Positions 9,692-23,339 of a stretch of DNA of 64,000 bases are shown here, in pieces. The notes beneath the pieces were generated by a model. It did no database searches. It was given only the letters and a program-made list of their open reading frames with translations, and was not told the origin of the DNA. The stretch is from NCBI GenBank assembly GCA_963082975.1, contig OY720350.1, forward strand, positions 36,872,660 to 36,936,659. The letters are read 5' to 3'. Each line of letters starts with the position of its first letter. The stretch's first letter is position 1. The stretch comes from Labia minor (lineage: Eukaryota; Arthropoda; Insecta; Dermaptera; Spongiphoridae). The translations under genes and the position numbers were made by a program.

Positions 9692-11379
9692 TTAATTCAT
9701 TAGAATAATTATTATATTCAATAAGTTTAATAATTAAATAATATTTTGCATGCCATATGCACTTATATACTTAATATTAATTTCCTTTCCTTCATTTACT
9801 AATCATTTTGGTTGTTTTCTTTCAGTGAGGCATCGTTGTATAGTCATCGCGTCGACCGTCCTCTCTGACAGCGAGATGCGACGGCCGACAGCCACTTGAC
9901 ATGCGCCTCGGCAAATAGTGACCTGTGAGCCGGTGAACTAAACACACCCACACCTTCACACCTATATATTTGAACATTCACAGTGATTTCTAAAAAGAGA
10001 ATAAATTGAAAAATATATAAACACTCGCCCAAGAGCAGAGAGCAGCTTTTTTAGATTACGCATAAGTGGATTTAAAAACAAAATCAAAACATATATATTA
10101 GTATATATATATATATATATATATATACAGCTTGATAATGGAAATTTTAGAAAAATATTCGCTTTCTATTTAGCATATCAACCATATATGCCTTGTGTGC
10201 TTAAAAGTAATAAATAAAAACAAATTTAGTAAAGATAAATAAATAAATAAATAAATAAATAATAATACTATTTTAACGGAGACCTTTCACACTGGTTATT
10301 ATTTATAATAATTTTATTTAAAATATGTATTATATATTGAGAGATGAAATACTATTATAACAAATAAATTAATTAAATTTATTGTAGAATAAAATATAAA
10401 CATTTATATATTTTTTTTACTTATGAATAATTATTATCGTTTATTTTTTAATTTATTTTATTAAGAGATGCATATATGAAAAAATAAATTTTTAATTAAA
10501 AATGGTTTATTTAAATTTAAATTTTTCAAATAAATCTCAACAATTGGAGTATAAAATGATATAATATATAATCAACCAGATTTTAAAAAATAAATAATAA
10601 TATTATAATTATAATGATTGTCATATGTTGTTTTTTTTTAATTTCCTCATAACCTCATTTTCTACATAACCTATTTCTTGTCAAATATTTTTTTTCTATT
10701 TATTATGAATTCTCTTAAAAAAATAAATGATAATTAATTTTTATAAATATAGAAATATACTAGTATTATATATATAATATAATAACAAATTTGTTATAAT
10801 ATTTTTATCACAGTATCGTAGATTAAAATCTGATAATAATTGACATAATCATTGAAAATAGGATTTATTTTATTGAATTACAATTGTATTTATTAGTTGA
10901 CAACGATATTAATGATTTATTAATTAAAAAAAGGATTGTTTTATTATTCATATTTGGACAATGAATATATGTTTTAATAACATTATAGTTTAATCAGTGT
11001 GAAATTGTATCTCTATATCTATTTTGTTTTTTAAATACATATTAAAAATATTTTTATTTAATCGCTCTTTATTTTATTCCACAAGTGCTACTGCTCAAGG
11101 GTAGTGAAAATTTTACCAAAAAATCAAAAATCAAAAAAAAAAAAAAAAAAAACAAAAAAAAACAAATTGATGTATCATACAGTATACATACATATATAAT
11201 ATATGTATATAATTTTGTTTAATAAATATAAATAAATATTATACGATGTTGTTATAATAATATAATAAAATAAAATAAAAAAAATATTATTTTTGTTTAC
11301 AAAACGATCACATTAATGGATTGTTTTATATATATAAAGCAAGTTCGTGTTTTTTTTTTACTTTGTTCTGAAATCAAGT
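9692..11379. other. AT-rich DNA with one GC-richer patch
   Basis: The patch at 9833-10050 is described separately. The rest holds (TA)n at about 10100-10125, (AAAT)n at about 10238-10261 and an A-run at 11137-11150, with no gene. Confidence 0.55.
9833..10050 (+). other. GC-richer single-copy patch with an acceptor-like edge
   Basis: Begins just after TTGTTTTCTTTCAG (ends 9825), a good 3' splice-site match, and contains CGCGTCGACCGTCC and GCGAGATGCGACGGCC, unusual in this AT-rich setting. The longest open frame from the acceptor has only about 23 codons. It could be an untranslated exon, a regulatory patch or an unrecognised repeat. Confidence 0.25.
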
Positions 11380-12130
11380 TTGGATGACTTGTTTGTTGTA
11401 TAATTCGTCCCTGGAGGATGAAGGTTCGTGTTATCCCTGGAGGATCACGGACCAGTACGAATACTTCTCTTCTTCCCGCTGGACATCTCTATCTCTCCGA
11501 GAGGGATAGATCCTGTGTTGCCGACGGACTTTATATGTACCATAATTATAGATTAATTAACTTTATTTCTCCCCCGCTCACCCATCCACGCACACGCAAC
11601 GAGTAACACATCCCTGGTGGATACGACTACTCTTGGAAAACTTTGCCCATTTCACACACAACAAACACTCACATCTATTTCACAATGAAATCGAATCTGT
11701 GAAATTGGAATTTTATTTAAGAATCTTCACACACTTACACACACACACACACACACATACACTCCTCGTTTTTTTTTCCTTCATCCTCTGTTATGAGGTT
11801 GAAAATTCGTTCTTGCGCAGTGAAGGAAGAAACGATTGTTTGAAAGTGACCTCGGAAGATATCACACAAAGGTCCAATCGATGGATTTTCTTTTCTTCTT
11901 CTACTTCCTTACCCCCTTATCTCCCCCCCACCCTGCATCCACCCTATTCCCTCTACCTCTCTAACCCCACTCCTCACTTCCACCGTTCCGACTTTCTAAC
12001 CCTTAACACACATACACACAAAGTTCTTTTGCACTGAGATTTCCTCTAGCAGCTCAGCCACCCCAAACCAACCACTTCCACCCCCACTTCCCCACCAATC
12101 TCTGTCGATTTAAAAACTTTCCTTTTAAAT
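11380..12130. other. GC-richer single-copy island
   Basis: Mixed sequence with a GGATCACGGACCAGTACGAA segment, pyrimidine-rich tracts and an (AC)n run at 11731-11755. A 134-codon open frame at 11633-12037 is built of HTHTHT and proline/serine-rich low-complexity sequence and is not credible as protein. CCCTGGAGGAT occurs twice (11409 and 11436). Function unknown; could be regulatory DNA or an untranslated exon. Confidence 0.3.
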
Positions 12131-12354
12131 CTTTTTTTGAGGCCTGTCGTACTTTGTTTTTCTATCAAACTAAGGGTTGGAGAAAAAAAAATAAATTTAA
12201 TTATTTGATTTTATCTCTTTGCATTATTAAAACTATATATATATATATAGATATTTCCAGTTTTCTTTTTTGTAAAAAAGATAAAGTCTCAAACCATCTA
12301 TTTCTAAAATTTAATAACAAAATGAATCTTGATTTTATAAATAATATATTTTAA

Positions 12355-12579
12355 CACAGCGGGGCGGGTATTTGTACCCGTTGCGGGGTCTGCCACTTAT
12401 AAGCGGGGCGGGTATTTATACCCGTTGCCACTTATATAATATATATTTTCCCTTGTGTCACTTAAAATTACTTATTTTAAACGATAACTAATATATATCC
12501 CTCATATAAGTGGCACCCGCCCCGCTTATATGTGGCAGTCCCCGCAGCGGGTACAAATACCCGCCCCGCTCATAGTGTG
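12355..12579. mobile_element. TTAA-flanked palindromic MITE (family D, copy D2)
   Basis: 225 bp between TTAA at 12351-12354 and 12580-12583. Here both arms carry the extra GTTGCGGGG/CCCCGCAGCGG block. The core is in the same orientation as in D1. A small deletion affects the left tip. Confidence 0.75.
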
Positions 12580-12583
12580 TTAA

Positions 12584-14234
12584 GATAAATACTTTTATTG
12601 AAAAAATTAAAGTTATTCAAAATATCATAATTTAGAAGTATATTTATTCGAAAAAAAAGAAATTTTACTAATATTTATTTATTTATTTATTTGTTGTTCA
12701 TTAAATTTATTATTAATTTTTTTTAAAAAAAAGTAATTCTAAAATGTTTATTTTTTAACCATTAAAAAAGTTTTTGTAATGTTTAATCATAATTAATTAG
12801 TTTTAACTTGATAAAATATTAATTCAGTAACTTAAATTCAAATCCTAACATAAACAAAAAATCTGCATTCAAACAAAATCTAATATTGACTACCCTAAAA
12901 TATTATTATATACATCCAAAGAGAATAAATTAAATAAGAAATAATAATAATAATAATTGCACATTAAAAAATAATCAATAGAAAAAGCTAATATAGATAC
13001 GTTTTTTTTTTAACTTAAGGAAAGGTTATATTCAGAATTGAGAAATATACAGGTCGTCAAAATGTCACATTTTGGAAGTGGAATATATTAGGACAAGGTC
13101 AGGGAAATGTCAATTCTTAATAACAGATCCATTGTTATTATTTTTTTCTTCGAATTATTCATGCGAATTTAATACAAATCAATCATTTTTATATTATGAA
13201 AGTTTTTGTTTTTCTTATCGTTTTCGTTCAACTGTTATTTAATTGGTTACTGATGCCAAAAATTGAAATTTAACAAAAATCCATTATATATATATTATAG
13301 TAGTGAACTTCAATGGTTTATGTGTTAAAACACAGCCAAAAATAAGTTTATGTCTAAAATAATTGAAAAATCTATTTATAAACAATCACTCTCATTTCAT
13401 TTATTTATAATATATTAAAATGGTCACATTATTCAATTATTTATATTATATATATATAAATAAATAATTTTCACGGATAGATTTATCTACCAGTATATTA
13501 ATAAATTTGCAAATATTAAATTAAATCATATTGATGAAATATTTAATTATCCACAGTAATTTTCAATCGAATTTTTATGAAAACTACTTAAAAACTTTGT
13601 TTTTTATATATTAGTACTTCCATTCTCTATTCTTTCAAATTTTCATACAAATTCTTTGAATTAATGATTTATTAAAATTTTTAAAAAATGTTTACACTTC
13701 CTTTTTTCCTTTTTAATATACGAATGGGACAGCGATTTAATGTTAAAGCTGAAAATATTCAAAGCTGCAATTTTACACATAATTTTCATACATTTTCTTT
13801 AAAAATACTTGTATTTTATTAAATTTATATTTATTTAATTATATTCAGTCTTCTTGATTTTCAAAATGGCATTAAAGTACATTAAAGTTATCTTCTTATT
13901 GCATGCTAATAAATCATTAAATATAAATTCATGTTTTGTTGAATTAATCCTTCGGTTGTTATGATTTATGTACAAAACTTGAGGAGTTTCACATTATACC
14001 ACCTTTAATCGGATAAAATTTATAAATTATAAACTGATGATTTATGATCTTTTAACATTACTACTTGTATACAAAAAAAAAAAAAATTGTTTTTCTGAAA
14101 ATGCCCCATAATTTATTATATTCAAAATTTAGAAGTATTTTTTAGTGTCGATATGACAGATTTTGATTACAAGAGATAAACGATAAGTTATCTTATATTC
14201 TTATATACATTTTATTTGAATCATATTTTTTTTT

Positions 14235-14265
<31 letters not shown>

Positions 14266-14446
14266 TTTTTATTTTATTTATTTTTTTTTATTCCCCCCCG
14301 GCTCCATAATTTTTCTATTTATTTTATGTGGCGTCATGAGCCACCGGTGGTACATGCCGGCGGGACGTGTTAATTAGGAAATCTGCCTGCTTAATTTTTT
14401 TTTTTATTTTTAAATTACTAATCTGTCCTAATAATAATTGAAATAT
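12584..14446. other. AT-rich DNA, no gene
   Basis: (TA)n at about 14239-14266 and (TTTA)n near 12676-12692. A GC-rich patch at 14295-14390 contains GAGCCACCGGTGGTACATGC and is otherwise featureless. No gene. Confidence 0.6.
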
Positions 14447-14454
14447 ACTGTATA

Positions 14455-14911
14455 CAGTGGCGGATTAAGTTGATTGGGGCCCCGGGCGGTCAAATTGAAA
14501 TGGGCCCTCTGTTATTTACAATTATAATTGAAAGACAAATTTTGTTTATATTATAATTTAGGCTGTTTTATACTTACATATAGTACTTATGTAAAAAAAT
14601 ACATAATTTTTACTATGGTCGCCGAAACCCAAAATTGATTATTTTTTCTTAAGTTAGTCGGGGTTCAAACACGACCGAATAAAGATCTGTTGTTCAATAA
14701 AGATAAGAATAAGTATTTATAAGTATAAAACAGCCTAAATAGATATGTATCAAGAATAACTTGTTTTTATTTAAACTCCGATTATCCATAAACTCAACAG
14801 TTTTTTTAAATTTTTTTTAAGGAAATATTTTTATTTAGGTTTCGGTGGGCCCCTCGGGTTGGTGGGGCCCCGGTCGGCCGCCCGGTCCGCCCGGCGTTTA
14901 ATCCGCCTCTG
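14455..14911. mobile_element. hAT-type MITE
   Basis: 457 bp. Left end CAGTGGCGGATTAA and right end TTAATCCGCCTCTG are inverted repeats with one mismatch. Flanks ACTGTATA (14447-14454) and ACTATATA (14912-14919) match at 7 of 8 positions, the 8-bp target duplication of hAT. GC-rich subterminal regions (GGGGCCCCGGGCGG; GGGGCCCCGGTCGGCCGCCC) surround an AT-rich centre. No transposase remains. Confidence 0.75.
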
Positions 14912-14919
14912 ACTATATA

Positions 14920-16471
14920 CAAAGTCAATTTTTTTTATTCTTTCAAAGATACCACATTCACACAAACTTTACTTTATTCTTTTTATTAGTCACTTTAGTA
15001 AATTAATAAATCAAAGAAAAATACAATATATATGTCAATGAATTATTTTTACATAACTTAAATAGTAATATTATTCATTCTATCAAAAATGTTCTCAAAT
15101 AATAAATAAAGATTTATTTCTAATGTTAATCACTAATAACGAATAAAAGAAAATTATTATTTTTATTTAAAACGAATATAAAATAATCTTTTGATTATTA
15201 CATATTGCTTTAAAAACGATTTCATTTTTCTATTGCTTATCTGAGTTGGGAGAAACGATATAAATACATAAATATAATATATAAAATGTAAAACCCCAGG
15301 TGGCTGTTTTGGAGTACGTGGATTCCCGTTTCTTCTTGTTAGAAACCCCTTTCCCCTCCACTCCCCATCATTTTACCACCGCCAGCACTCACATCCACCT
15401 TCAAAAATTTATATACATACACATCGACCTTCCTTCGCAGCGCAAATAATTGCTTTTTTATGCAAAAGCTACATTTCAAAATAACAAAGACTTGAGGAGA
15501 TTAAGGTCTCTTGCGCGGGCACGAGAGTTCAAAATCACCTCCTTACTTATCCCTAAATAAGCAAAAAATAAATAAATAAATAAAATAATAATAAAAACAT
15601 AAAAATACAAAAAAAAAATCAAAAACAAAAATCAAAATATATATATATATATATATAAAATAAAAAATAAAAAATAAAATAATAAAATAAATAAAAATTA
15701 ATCAAATTTTTTTAGAAAATAAAATTATATATATATAGGTATAAATAAAAACACACCAAAAAACTATATATAAAAAATTAACTGATACCTATTGAAATAA
15801 TTAGTTCAAGCGTTTTTTATATTTTTTATTGAAATGAAAAACAAGAATTTTAATCGCCGAAAGAACGTGCAAAAAAAAAAAAAAATTGAATTATTCAAGA
15901 GCTTCCTGGAGCCTAAGGCAACCTGTGCCTCATAGACTTTCTTTAAAAAAAATTAATATATTAAAAATAAATAAATAAATTTTGTATATTATATAATGTA
16001 TATGTAGTTATGTGAGACCAAATAGTGAAATAAGACCTTCAGCTTCCTTAAGACGCTAGGTCTCTCAGTGGAATTGAAGTCGATTAAATATATATAATAT
16101 TATATAATATATATTTAATATATAGGCAGGAAAGCTATTATGTACCTTGAAACTTAACATTTTGAACAAATTATTGCTATACAAATAATTTAAGTATATA
16201 TTCTATGTATTCTGTGTGCAAAAATAATAATTTTAAATTTATTAATGATGGTTTATAAAAGTTAATTATCTTATCAATTAATTAAATTATTTTTTTTAAA
16301 TTTCATTTATCTATTTTTCGTTTTTCTATTCACATCAATTAATTTTTAAATACATTTTTTTAATAATAATAATAATATAATCGAATTGGTATCATTGTCT
16401 GTCTTTCCCATCAGAATTATCAACCTGAAGATAGCAGTATTGAAATTAAAATATTAAATTATTATTTTTTA
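14920..16471. other. AT-rich DNA with one GC-richer patch
   Basis: 15290-15560 is a mixed-composition patch (CCAGGTGGCTGTTTTGGAGT, several pyrimidine-rich stretches, GAGATTAAGGTCTCTTGCGC) that may be regulatory. The rest is AT-rich with A-runs and short TA repeats. No gene. Confidence 0.45.
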
Positions 16472-16636
16472 TCACGAGCCAGCACGTGACGTGGTGCCAT
16501 CAACAAAGAGCCAAACATAAATTAAATATTATTTATTAATTTATAATTTAATTAACTAAATTTAATTTAAATATATAATATATGTGCTAATTAATCCAAT
16601 TCAAATTTGCGAGATAGTCGAGTGGAGACACTCCAT
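16472..16636 (+). mobile_element. Helentron-like family A, 3' fragment (A6)
   Basis: Starts near CACGAGCCAGCACGTGACGTG, continues through the family A AT-rich region and ends in GCGAGATAGT and the GAGTG-GAGA-CACTC hairpin. The 5' half is missing. Confidence 0.7.
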
Positions 16637-16639
16637 ATT

Positions 16640-17440
16640 TATTTTTAACTAGTAAGTAAATTTCTTCCCATATCCTAAAAACACCTGCCAAGATGATTTT
16701 TCTAGTTTACTAAATAATTGACAATAAATCATAATATAAATTTATATTAATTTTAATATATTTTATGAATTTTTTCTTTTTATTTCTAATTTCATATTAT
16801 ATGAAGTCTATTTGTGAAGAACATGTTTTAATATTTTTTTTATTTTATATTACATAATAATATAATATTTAAAATAATTCATATGAATGTTCTTAATCTA
16901 ATTATTATTAAATATCGATTTCATGTTATTCCATTTATTTATTCATTATATTTTGCCCTTCGCTCTGCCTTCTAATTCCGATTTTCTTATTGATTCGAAA
17001 ATAATTTTTTCTGATAATATATTATATAGATTTTGACTAATTTATATAAATATTTTTCTATAATTTAAACATTAAATGAATAAAATAACTCTATGTTAAA
17101 AAACCATAGTAATAGGTATATATGACTTTGCCCAGAGTAAAATTACATCATATTAGAGCAAATAAATAGTTAAGACTGGAACAATATAATTTTATTAATA
17201 ATTTTATTTTATATATTATAAAACATAATTTTTCAATAAATTCTATATTATTTTTTTTTTTAAGTTTAGCAGTATTTTTTTCTAAAAGCTCCTATCTTGT
17301 TCAATATATTATCTATAGGGGAAAGACGGGCACTTTACATTTGGTGACTATTTATCACAATATATTAAAGTTAACAAAAATTAACCATACTTGGTGACTA
17401 TGAACTTCAACTATCCTAGTGCCTTGTAAAATTTTATGGA
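16640..17440. other. AT-rich DNA, no gene
   Basis: Nothing recognised. GGGGAAAGACGGGCAC near 17319 could be a transposon end but has no partner. Confidence 0.55.
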
Positions 17441-17446
17441 TACAGT

Positions 17447-17530
17447 ATAACCTTTGGATATAAGTAAACGAAACAAAACTTTTTGTTTAAACGAGACACA
17501 ATTTGTTGCAAATTCTGAAATGAATTCAAA
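17447..17530 (+). mobile_element. Possible pogo/mariner-type terminus
   Basis: ACAGTATAACCTTTGGATAT resembles a left inverted repeat of pogo-like elements (CAGT..AACCTCGATAT). No right end or transposase is found, so this is a weak call. Confidence 0.2.
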
Positions 17531-17661
17531 AAATTATAATTATTTAAAGAATGACTTTTAAAAAAAATGAAAAACTATATAAAAGTTTATAAATTACAAA
17601 AAACATAGGTGGATAATTTATGGCATTTCAGCCTATTGATAATCTTAGATAATCCTATTGC

Positions 17662-17786
17662 CAGGGTTGCCAACTCAATAAAGTTCCAAAAAAAGGACAC
17701 CCTAAAAAAATTAGGAACACTTAGGGTAGTCGAGTGTATTTAAAAAAGGACTGTCCTTTCCAAAAAAACGCCAGTTGGCAACCCTA
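17662..17786. mobile_element. Small MITE with TTGCCAACT ends
   Basis: 125 bp. Left end CAGGGTTGCCAACT and right end AGTTGGCAACCCTAG are inverted repeats of about 13 bp. The interior has AAAGGACA/TGTCC-type motifs near both ends. Target duplication not clear; superfamily unassigned. Confidence 0.6.
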
Positions 17787-17789
17787 GTC

Positions 17790-18684
17790 GTATTTCGAAA
17801 AAAATAATATTACAAGGGCTAGTCGATAATTTAATTTTATTGTGATTTTGTAGCTTCTATAACCATCATTCAAGTTAATATAATTACAAAGTAAATTGAG
17901 GAGAATGAAGAGGAATAATGAAGAGATTGGTATCTCTATACGCTGCCAAAATAGTCAACCACTTTATAAATTTTATATATACTTTTATAAATAATTATTA
18001 AAAATAATCCAAGTATTTGTTCTAATTATAATTGACTAAAGAAAATTCAACAGATATTATTATAAAATAAATCAGAAACTCTAAAATTTACAACTAGTAA
18101 TAGGCAAAACCGCAAACAGTTGAGGAGAGGCAACTAATTTTCTCAATACCTGAGACTGATAATTTTAAAAATTATAAGAGCCAATTAAACAAATATTTCG
18201 TGGAAATGCCTTGAAATTCGAAAAAAGTCCAAATTTTTTCCAAAACAAATTAGTTTGTACAACCAACTTTGGTTATTGCCTACCAACTGACGTCACGATG
18301 TTTTTTCCTAATAGAATATTCACATTCGATTAGTATAATTTTATTAATTAAATTAAAAGCTTTTTTTTTCATTTCGTCTTAGATTTCATTTCTATTTAAT
18401 GAACTATTCAGAAATTCAGGTCGAATAAAGCAAACATATAAACAGTTTCTTTATAATTTAGTCAAAAATAAAATAAATTAAATTTTTTTTTTAATTTCAA
18501 AACTAAAATCCACATTGATTTATCTTATATTAATGAAAAATTTAATTAAATTTAACAAAAGAATAATGAATTATGGAAAACATATTATAATATTAAATAA
18601 TTGTAATCAAAAAGAAAATATAATAATAATATTATAATATATCTATTCATTACTAAATTTTAATTTGTAAAATTATTATATATA
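17790..18684. other. AT-rich DNA, no gene
   Basis: Nothing recognised. Confidence 0.6.
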
Positions 18685-19146
18685 TGTAACACCGCTTCTG
18701 ATGGCGAAACATTGAACTAAGAAAATATATTAATTATGACTTATCTAATATGCAGGACTTTGATTACCTTCGTTATTAAAATAAATTAATTAGAAAAAAC
18801 TATGAAATTGGTTTGCATCGAATAAGGACTTTAAAATCGATTTCTCTGAATTTTAGGTGGGCCTATTATATGTACATTTGTGTATATTATAAAATTAAAT
18901 TAATAAAATTCTCTGCATTTTAGAGTAAATCGGATTCCTAATTTATACAAAATCTAATATTAAATAATTATAATAAACATCATTATAAATCGATTTTAAA
19001 GTCCTTATTCGATGCAAACCAATTTCATAGTTTTTTCTAATTAATTTATTTTAATAATTGAAGGTAATCAAAGTCCTGCATCTTAGATAAGTCATAATTA
19101 ATATATTTTCTTAGTTCAATGTTTCGCCATCAGAAGCGCTGTTACA
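18685..19146. mobile_element. Foldback element with 160-bp inverted arms
   Basis: 462 bp. The left arm (18685-18843) and right arm (18987-19146) are near-perfect inverted copies that begin TGTAACACCGCTTCTGATGG and differ at only a handful of bases. The 143-bp loop is AT-rich and shows no open frame. The flanks are TATATA on both sides, so a TA-type target duplication cannot be measured. High arm identity points to a fairly recent insertion or to arm-to-arm gene conversion. Superfamily unassigned. Confidence 0.8.
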
Positions 19147-20047
19147 TATATATATTCTAATAATATAACTATTGTTTTTTTTATTTTAATTTCAAATTAT
19201 ATTAAAAAAAAAATGAATTTTAAAAAATGTTTCAAGGTATATTGTGAGAATATGTATTAAAATCTTCCCTATATATAAATTAATATATTGTCAAAATTAA
19301 TATATAATATTTAATGAATGTGATCTGGACGGAATATTACAATCAAAATGTATCAAAAATATTATATATATATACATATATAAATATCGTCGTAAAAGAA
19401 TATATGTGAATATACATATATAGATTGTGGGATATAAATATATATATGTATCTGTCAACTCCCCCACTTAAATGTTAGTGCTATTGATTACTACAACCCG
19501 TAGTTATTTAGTCAATATTTATGATAGACGGTGAGATGCTTAAGAAATTTATATATGCAAGATGTAATCAGGTCCGGAATTTACCAATCAATAAATAGAC
19601 AAATTGATAGGAAGAAGAAGGTCATCATCCTCTAACGAATCAAACGTTAAAGACTTAAGAGGGAGAGAGAGAGAAAGACGTGAGTGCACACATTGAACGC
19701 CTTTTGGGGGAATTTCGTGCTGTTCTTTACTGCTGCAGTAAATCAACATCACTACTTCTTGTACAAAAAAAAAAAAAAAAAAAGAACGACCCTTTATCAG
19801 ACATTAAAGGTTGTCAAAGTGAATCTTCTTCTTCCTCCCTTCCATTCCCTCTCCATCAGTTTCGTGTTCGATCGCTTCAAAATGAACGAATGATTTCCAA
19901 GTTACTATATATATATATCTATATATATATATATATTCTTACTATTTTGCTGATTGATATTTTTCAAAGGGGGAGAAAATACCAATATATAATATATATA
20001 CTATATATATTACCTATATAATAAAATAATATTAAAAACGAAAACAC

Positions 20048-20048
<1 letters not shown>

Positions 20049-20082
<34 letters not shown>
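20049..20082. repeat. (TA)n microsatellite
   Basis: About 17 TA units. Confidence 0.9.
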
Positions 20083-20083
<1 letters not shown>

Positions 20084-21021
20084 TACGAAGAGAGAGAAAA
20101 AAATAATTAAAATAAAAAGTAATATTAATTAATATGATGATTAATAAAATATTTCTAATTTATGTATAAAATAAATTTTTCATTATTATATTAGTATTTT
20201 ATTTAATTTTATATCATGGAAAGTTTCCATTAAAATTCTTTTACATTTTTTAATTCGTTTAAAATATAAACAAAGTTTAATTAGAACTTTTTCTGAGAAA
20301 TATTAAAAGAAAAATAAATATAAATTATAATTATTTGTGACAAATAGGGTGATCCAAATTATTTAAAAAAAAAACAAAAAAACAAAAAAAAAACAAAGCT
20401 GTGATGCTTGGAAGCCCAAAATTCAATTTAATATCGATTTTTCTGGAATTATCATAGAAACAAAATATTAATAAATTGTTTAAATTGATTGTGTGTTATA
20501 TGGTATCAGTGAATCCAGTAGATCCATTATTATGATTTTTATTAATATTATATATATTATATGTTAAAAATGATCAAATTTTAATTTTTTTTTTTTCGTT
20601 TTTGTTAAAGTTTTATTTACTATTTAAAAATTAATGTGTTTCATAAAAATATCTCAATATTATGTTTATGAATATTAAATTAATAATTATTGAATTTAAC
20701 TAATTAATTTATTAAAAATATAATTTTTTAATCATCAATCAAAAGGACAATTAATCTTAAACGAAGAATATATGTATCTAATATATACACTTATGTAAAA
20801 TAAATCAAATTCCATTTTCAATTGGAAATGTTTTATATTTTTTAAGTTAATTAAATTGTAATGAGTGATAAAAGGGTAATGTATAGAACAAAAAAAAAAA
20901 AAAAAAATGTTGGGATACAAACACTTGGAATAAAACAAAGAAATATGAAAACTTTACTTACAATAGGATTTGCACGAACCGATTCTATGCATTGCACAAG
21001 AAAAAAAAATTGTTTTTATTA

Positions 21022-21026
<5 letters not shown>

Positions 21027-21052
<26 letters not shown>
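21027..21052. repeat. (TA)n microsatellite
   Basis: About 13 TA units. Confidence 0.9.
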
Positions 21053-22519
21053 AATCTATGTTATCATATGAAAAGATTTTGACGATATAAATAAATATAA
21101 TCTTAAGCAATTACTTTAATACAATCTGTTCAATGTGCGAATAAATATAAAAAGATTTTTTATACTAATACTTGTTTTATTTACATGAATCCTAATCCTT
21201 ATCACTATTAATTAACTAGTTTAAATATTGATCGATGAAGGAGGTAAGATAGAACAAAATTTCACAAAAATAGTAATTTAAAAAAAAAAAAAATTAAAAA
21301 TAAAAATTACACCAAATTTAAAATGTTGTAATATATCTATAATAATAATTAAATGGAGAGTCTCTCTTTAATAAAATAATTGATTTATTTATTATAACAC
21401 TAATTTTAATTTTGTCTGTTACAATGTAAATGTTAATTTAGCAGGATTAAAAATTAGACACTACTTTTGGTACTTTTATATATTTTCTAAAATAATAAAA
21501 CTATTCTTGTTAAGTTAGAGGATATATTATAGGATTTAGGCAAAATCCAGTCTATTTGTTGTAATGTCCGAATGAACTTTGAAAGTTTCCATTTGATCTC
21601 TCTCTGTAAAGTTTAATTTCTCTTACATCTCTAATTTAGTTAGAATATCTACCATAGATAATTAAAACTTATTTCTAATGAGAAATGTTTAATAAAAAAA
21701 TTAAATGTATTGAAGTAAATCACATAAACTAATAATTTATATACCTAAATTGATAAAAAAAAATTATCAGAATATTAACTATATAATCTATAATATTGAA
21801 TAATTAGAAGATAGCATATTGATAAATTATTGAAATTATAATAATATATTTTATTTATTATTTTGATTGTAATTAATTGAATTAAATTTTAAATTAAGTA
21901 ATGTATTATAATTTTTAATAAATTAAGTAAAATTCCATTCACAAAAACTAAAAAAGCTTTTTTTGTTTGTAATAAATAGTTGAAATAAGTAAATAAATTA
22001 AATAAAGTTCTTCACTCATGTAAAAATGGATTCTAAACTACATTGGCAATTGTTTGATCAACATTTAAATACAATTGCACGATGGTATTTTTATTGCTTT
22101 GACATCTAACTAAAGGTATGTAGCAATTTTCATTTATTATTTTGTTTAAATTATGTTAATTCAAATACTTTTTAAAATTTAATAATCATTTAATCAAATT
22201 AATTTTATAAAATAAAAAATAACATAAATTAATTTCAATAAAGAGTATTTATAGTAAGTATATATTATTAATTTTATAAATAGATAATATAGATAATATA
22301 ATGAAATGTTATTTCCGGGTTATTTTCAGGATCATTTGGCGCAATTTCCACGAGAATATTTTTAGAGAAAATTTTTGGGATTCTAAATCTTAGTCTGAGT
22401 GACCAAGAGAATTATAAGGGGATTTTTGGGTTGATTGGACAGGTGAATTTTTATTTACGTGAGACTCCAGAGCACCTATAACTATGTGAAAATAATGCGA
22501 AAATAACTTCTCATATTAA

Positions 22520-22697
22520 CACACTAAGAGCGGGGCGGGTATTTGTACCCGTTGCGGGGACAACCACTTATAAGCGGGGCGGGTATTTATACCCGTTGCC
22601 ACTTTTATACATATAATATATATTTTCCCTTGAGTCGCTTAAAATTACTTATTTTAAACGATAACTAATATATATCCCTCATATAAGTGGTAACGGG
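22520..22697. mobile_element. TTAA MITE, right arm lost (family D, copy D3)
   Basis: Starts after TTAA (22516-22519) with CACACTAAGAGCGGGGCGGG, has a complex left arm with GTTGCGGGGACAACC, the usual core, and stops at TGGTAACGGG where the right arm should begin. Confidence 0.7.
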
Positions 22698-22699
22698 AA

Positions 22700-23298
22700 C
22701 CTAAACAAGATATATAGATATATAATATATAAACCAATTTATATATTTATACCTGTATTAAAAAATAATATTTATAAATATTTATCCTCTGTCTTTGATC
22801 TATTTAGCTAATATTTAGATAATTTAGAAATACAAATATTTTAGGTAAAGAGATTGATAATAAAAAAATATTTAAATGTTGATTTCGTTTCTTCTGTTAA
22901 TGCACGATGACCTGATAAAACTTTTCTTTTCCTTCTTAAATTTGTAAAAAGGAGATTTAACATCAAACGACCCCATAGTATAGTTGGTTCTATTTATATT
23001 TATTGGTTTTATTTATTAGGACTATAAAAATTAGTTGAAAAGACAAAATTACCTCTTTCTAATCTTACTTCTGAATTATTGCACTAATTTAATGGTTGAA
23101 AACCATTAAATTGGTTCCTGTCCGTTTTAGTATCGAAAACAATCCTTTTTAAATCTTAGAAGCTTCTTTCTATCATATAATTATAACCATAATATTAATT
23201 AAGATAAAAACTATAAGAAATAGGACTTTTTAACAATAAATTATTAAGATTTTGCATTGCTTATTAATCTTTAATTTTTTATAAACAGAACCAATTCA

Positions 23299-23339
<41 letters not shown>

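Larger units (their letters stand above)
19150..22515. other. AT-rich DNA with one mixed patch, no gene
   Basis: 19620-19880 is a mixed patch (GA-rich, then GCGCC/CTGCTGCAGT, then pyrimidine-rich). Long A-runs and (TA)n follow at 19905-19935, 20049-20082 and 21027-21052. Open frames here run through these repeats. Patches at 22310-22490 are single-copy and unrecognised. Confidence 0.5.

Noticed and set aside
11633-12037. Open frame of 134 codons
   Set aside because: Low-complexity HTHTHT and proline/serine-rich sequence from (AC)n and pyrimidine tracts; no domain.
19680-20021. Open frame of 113 codons
   Set aside because: Runs through a poly-A run and (TA)n giving KKKKKK and IYIYIY; not a protein gene.
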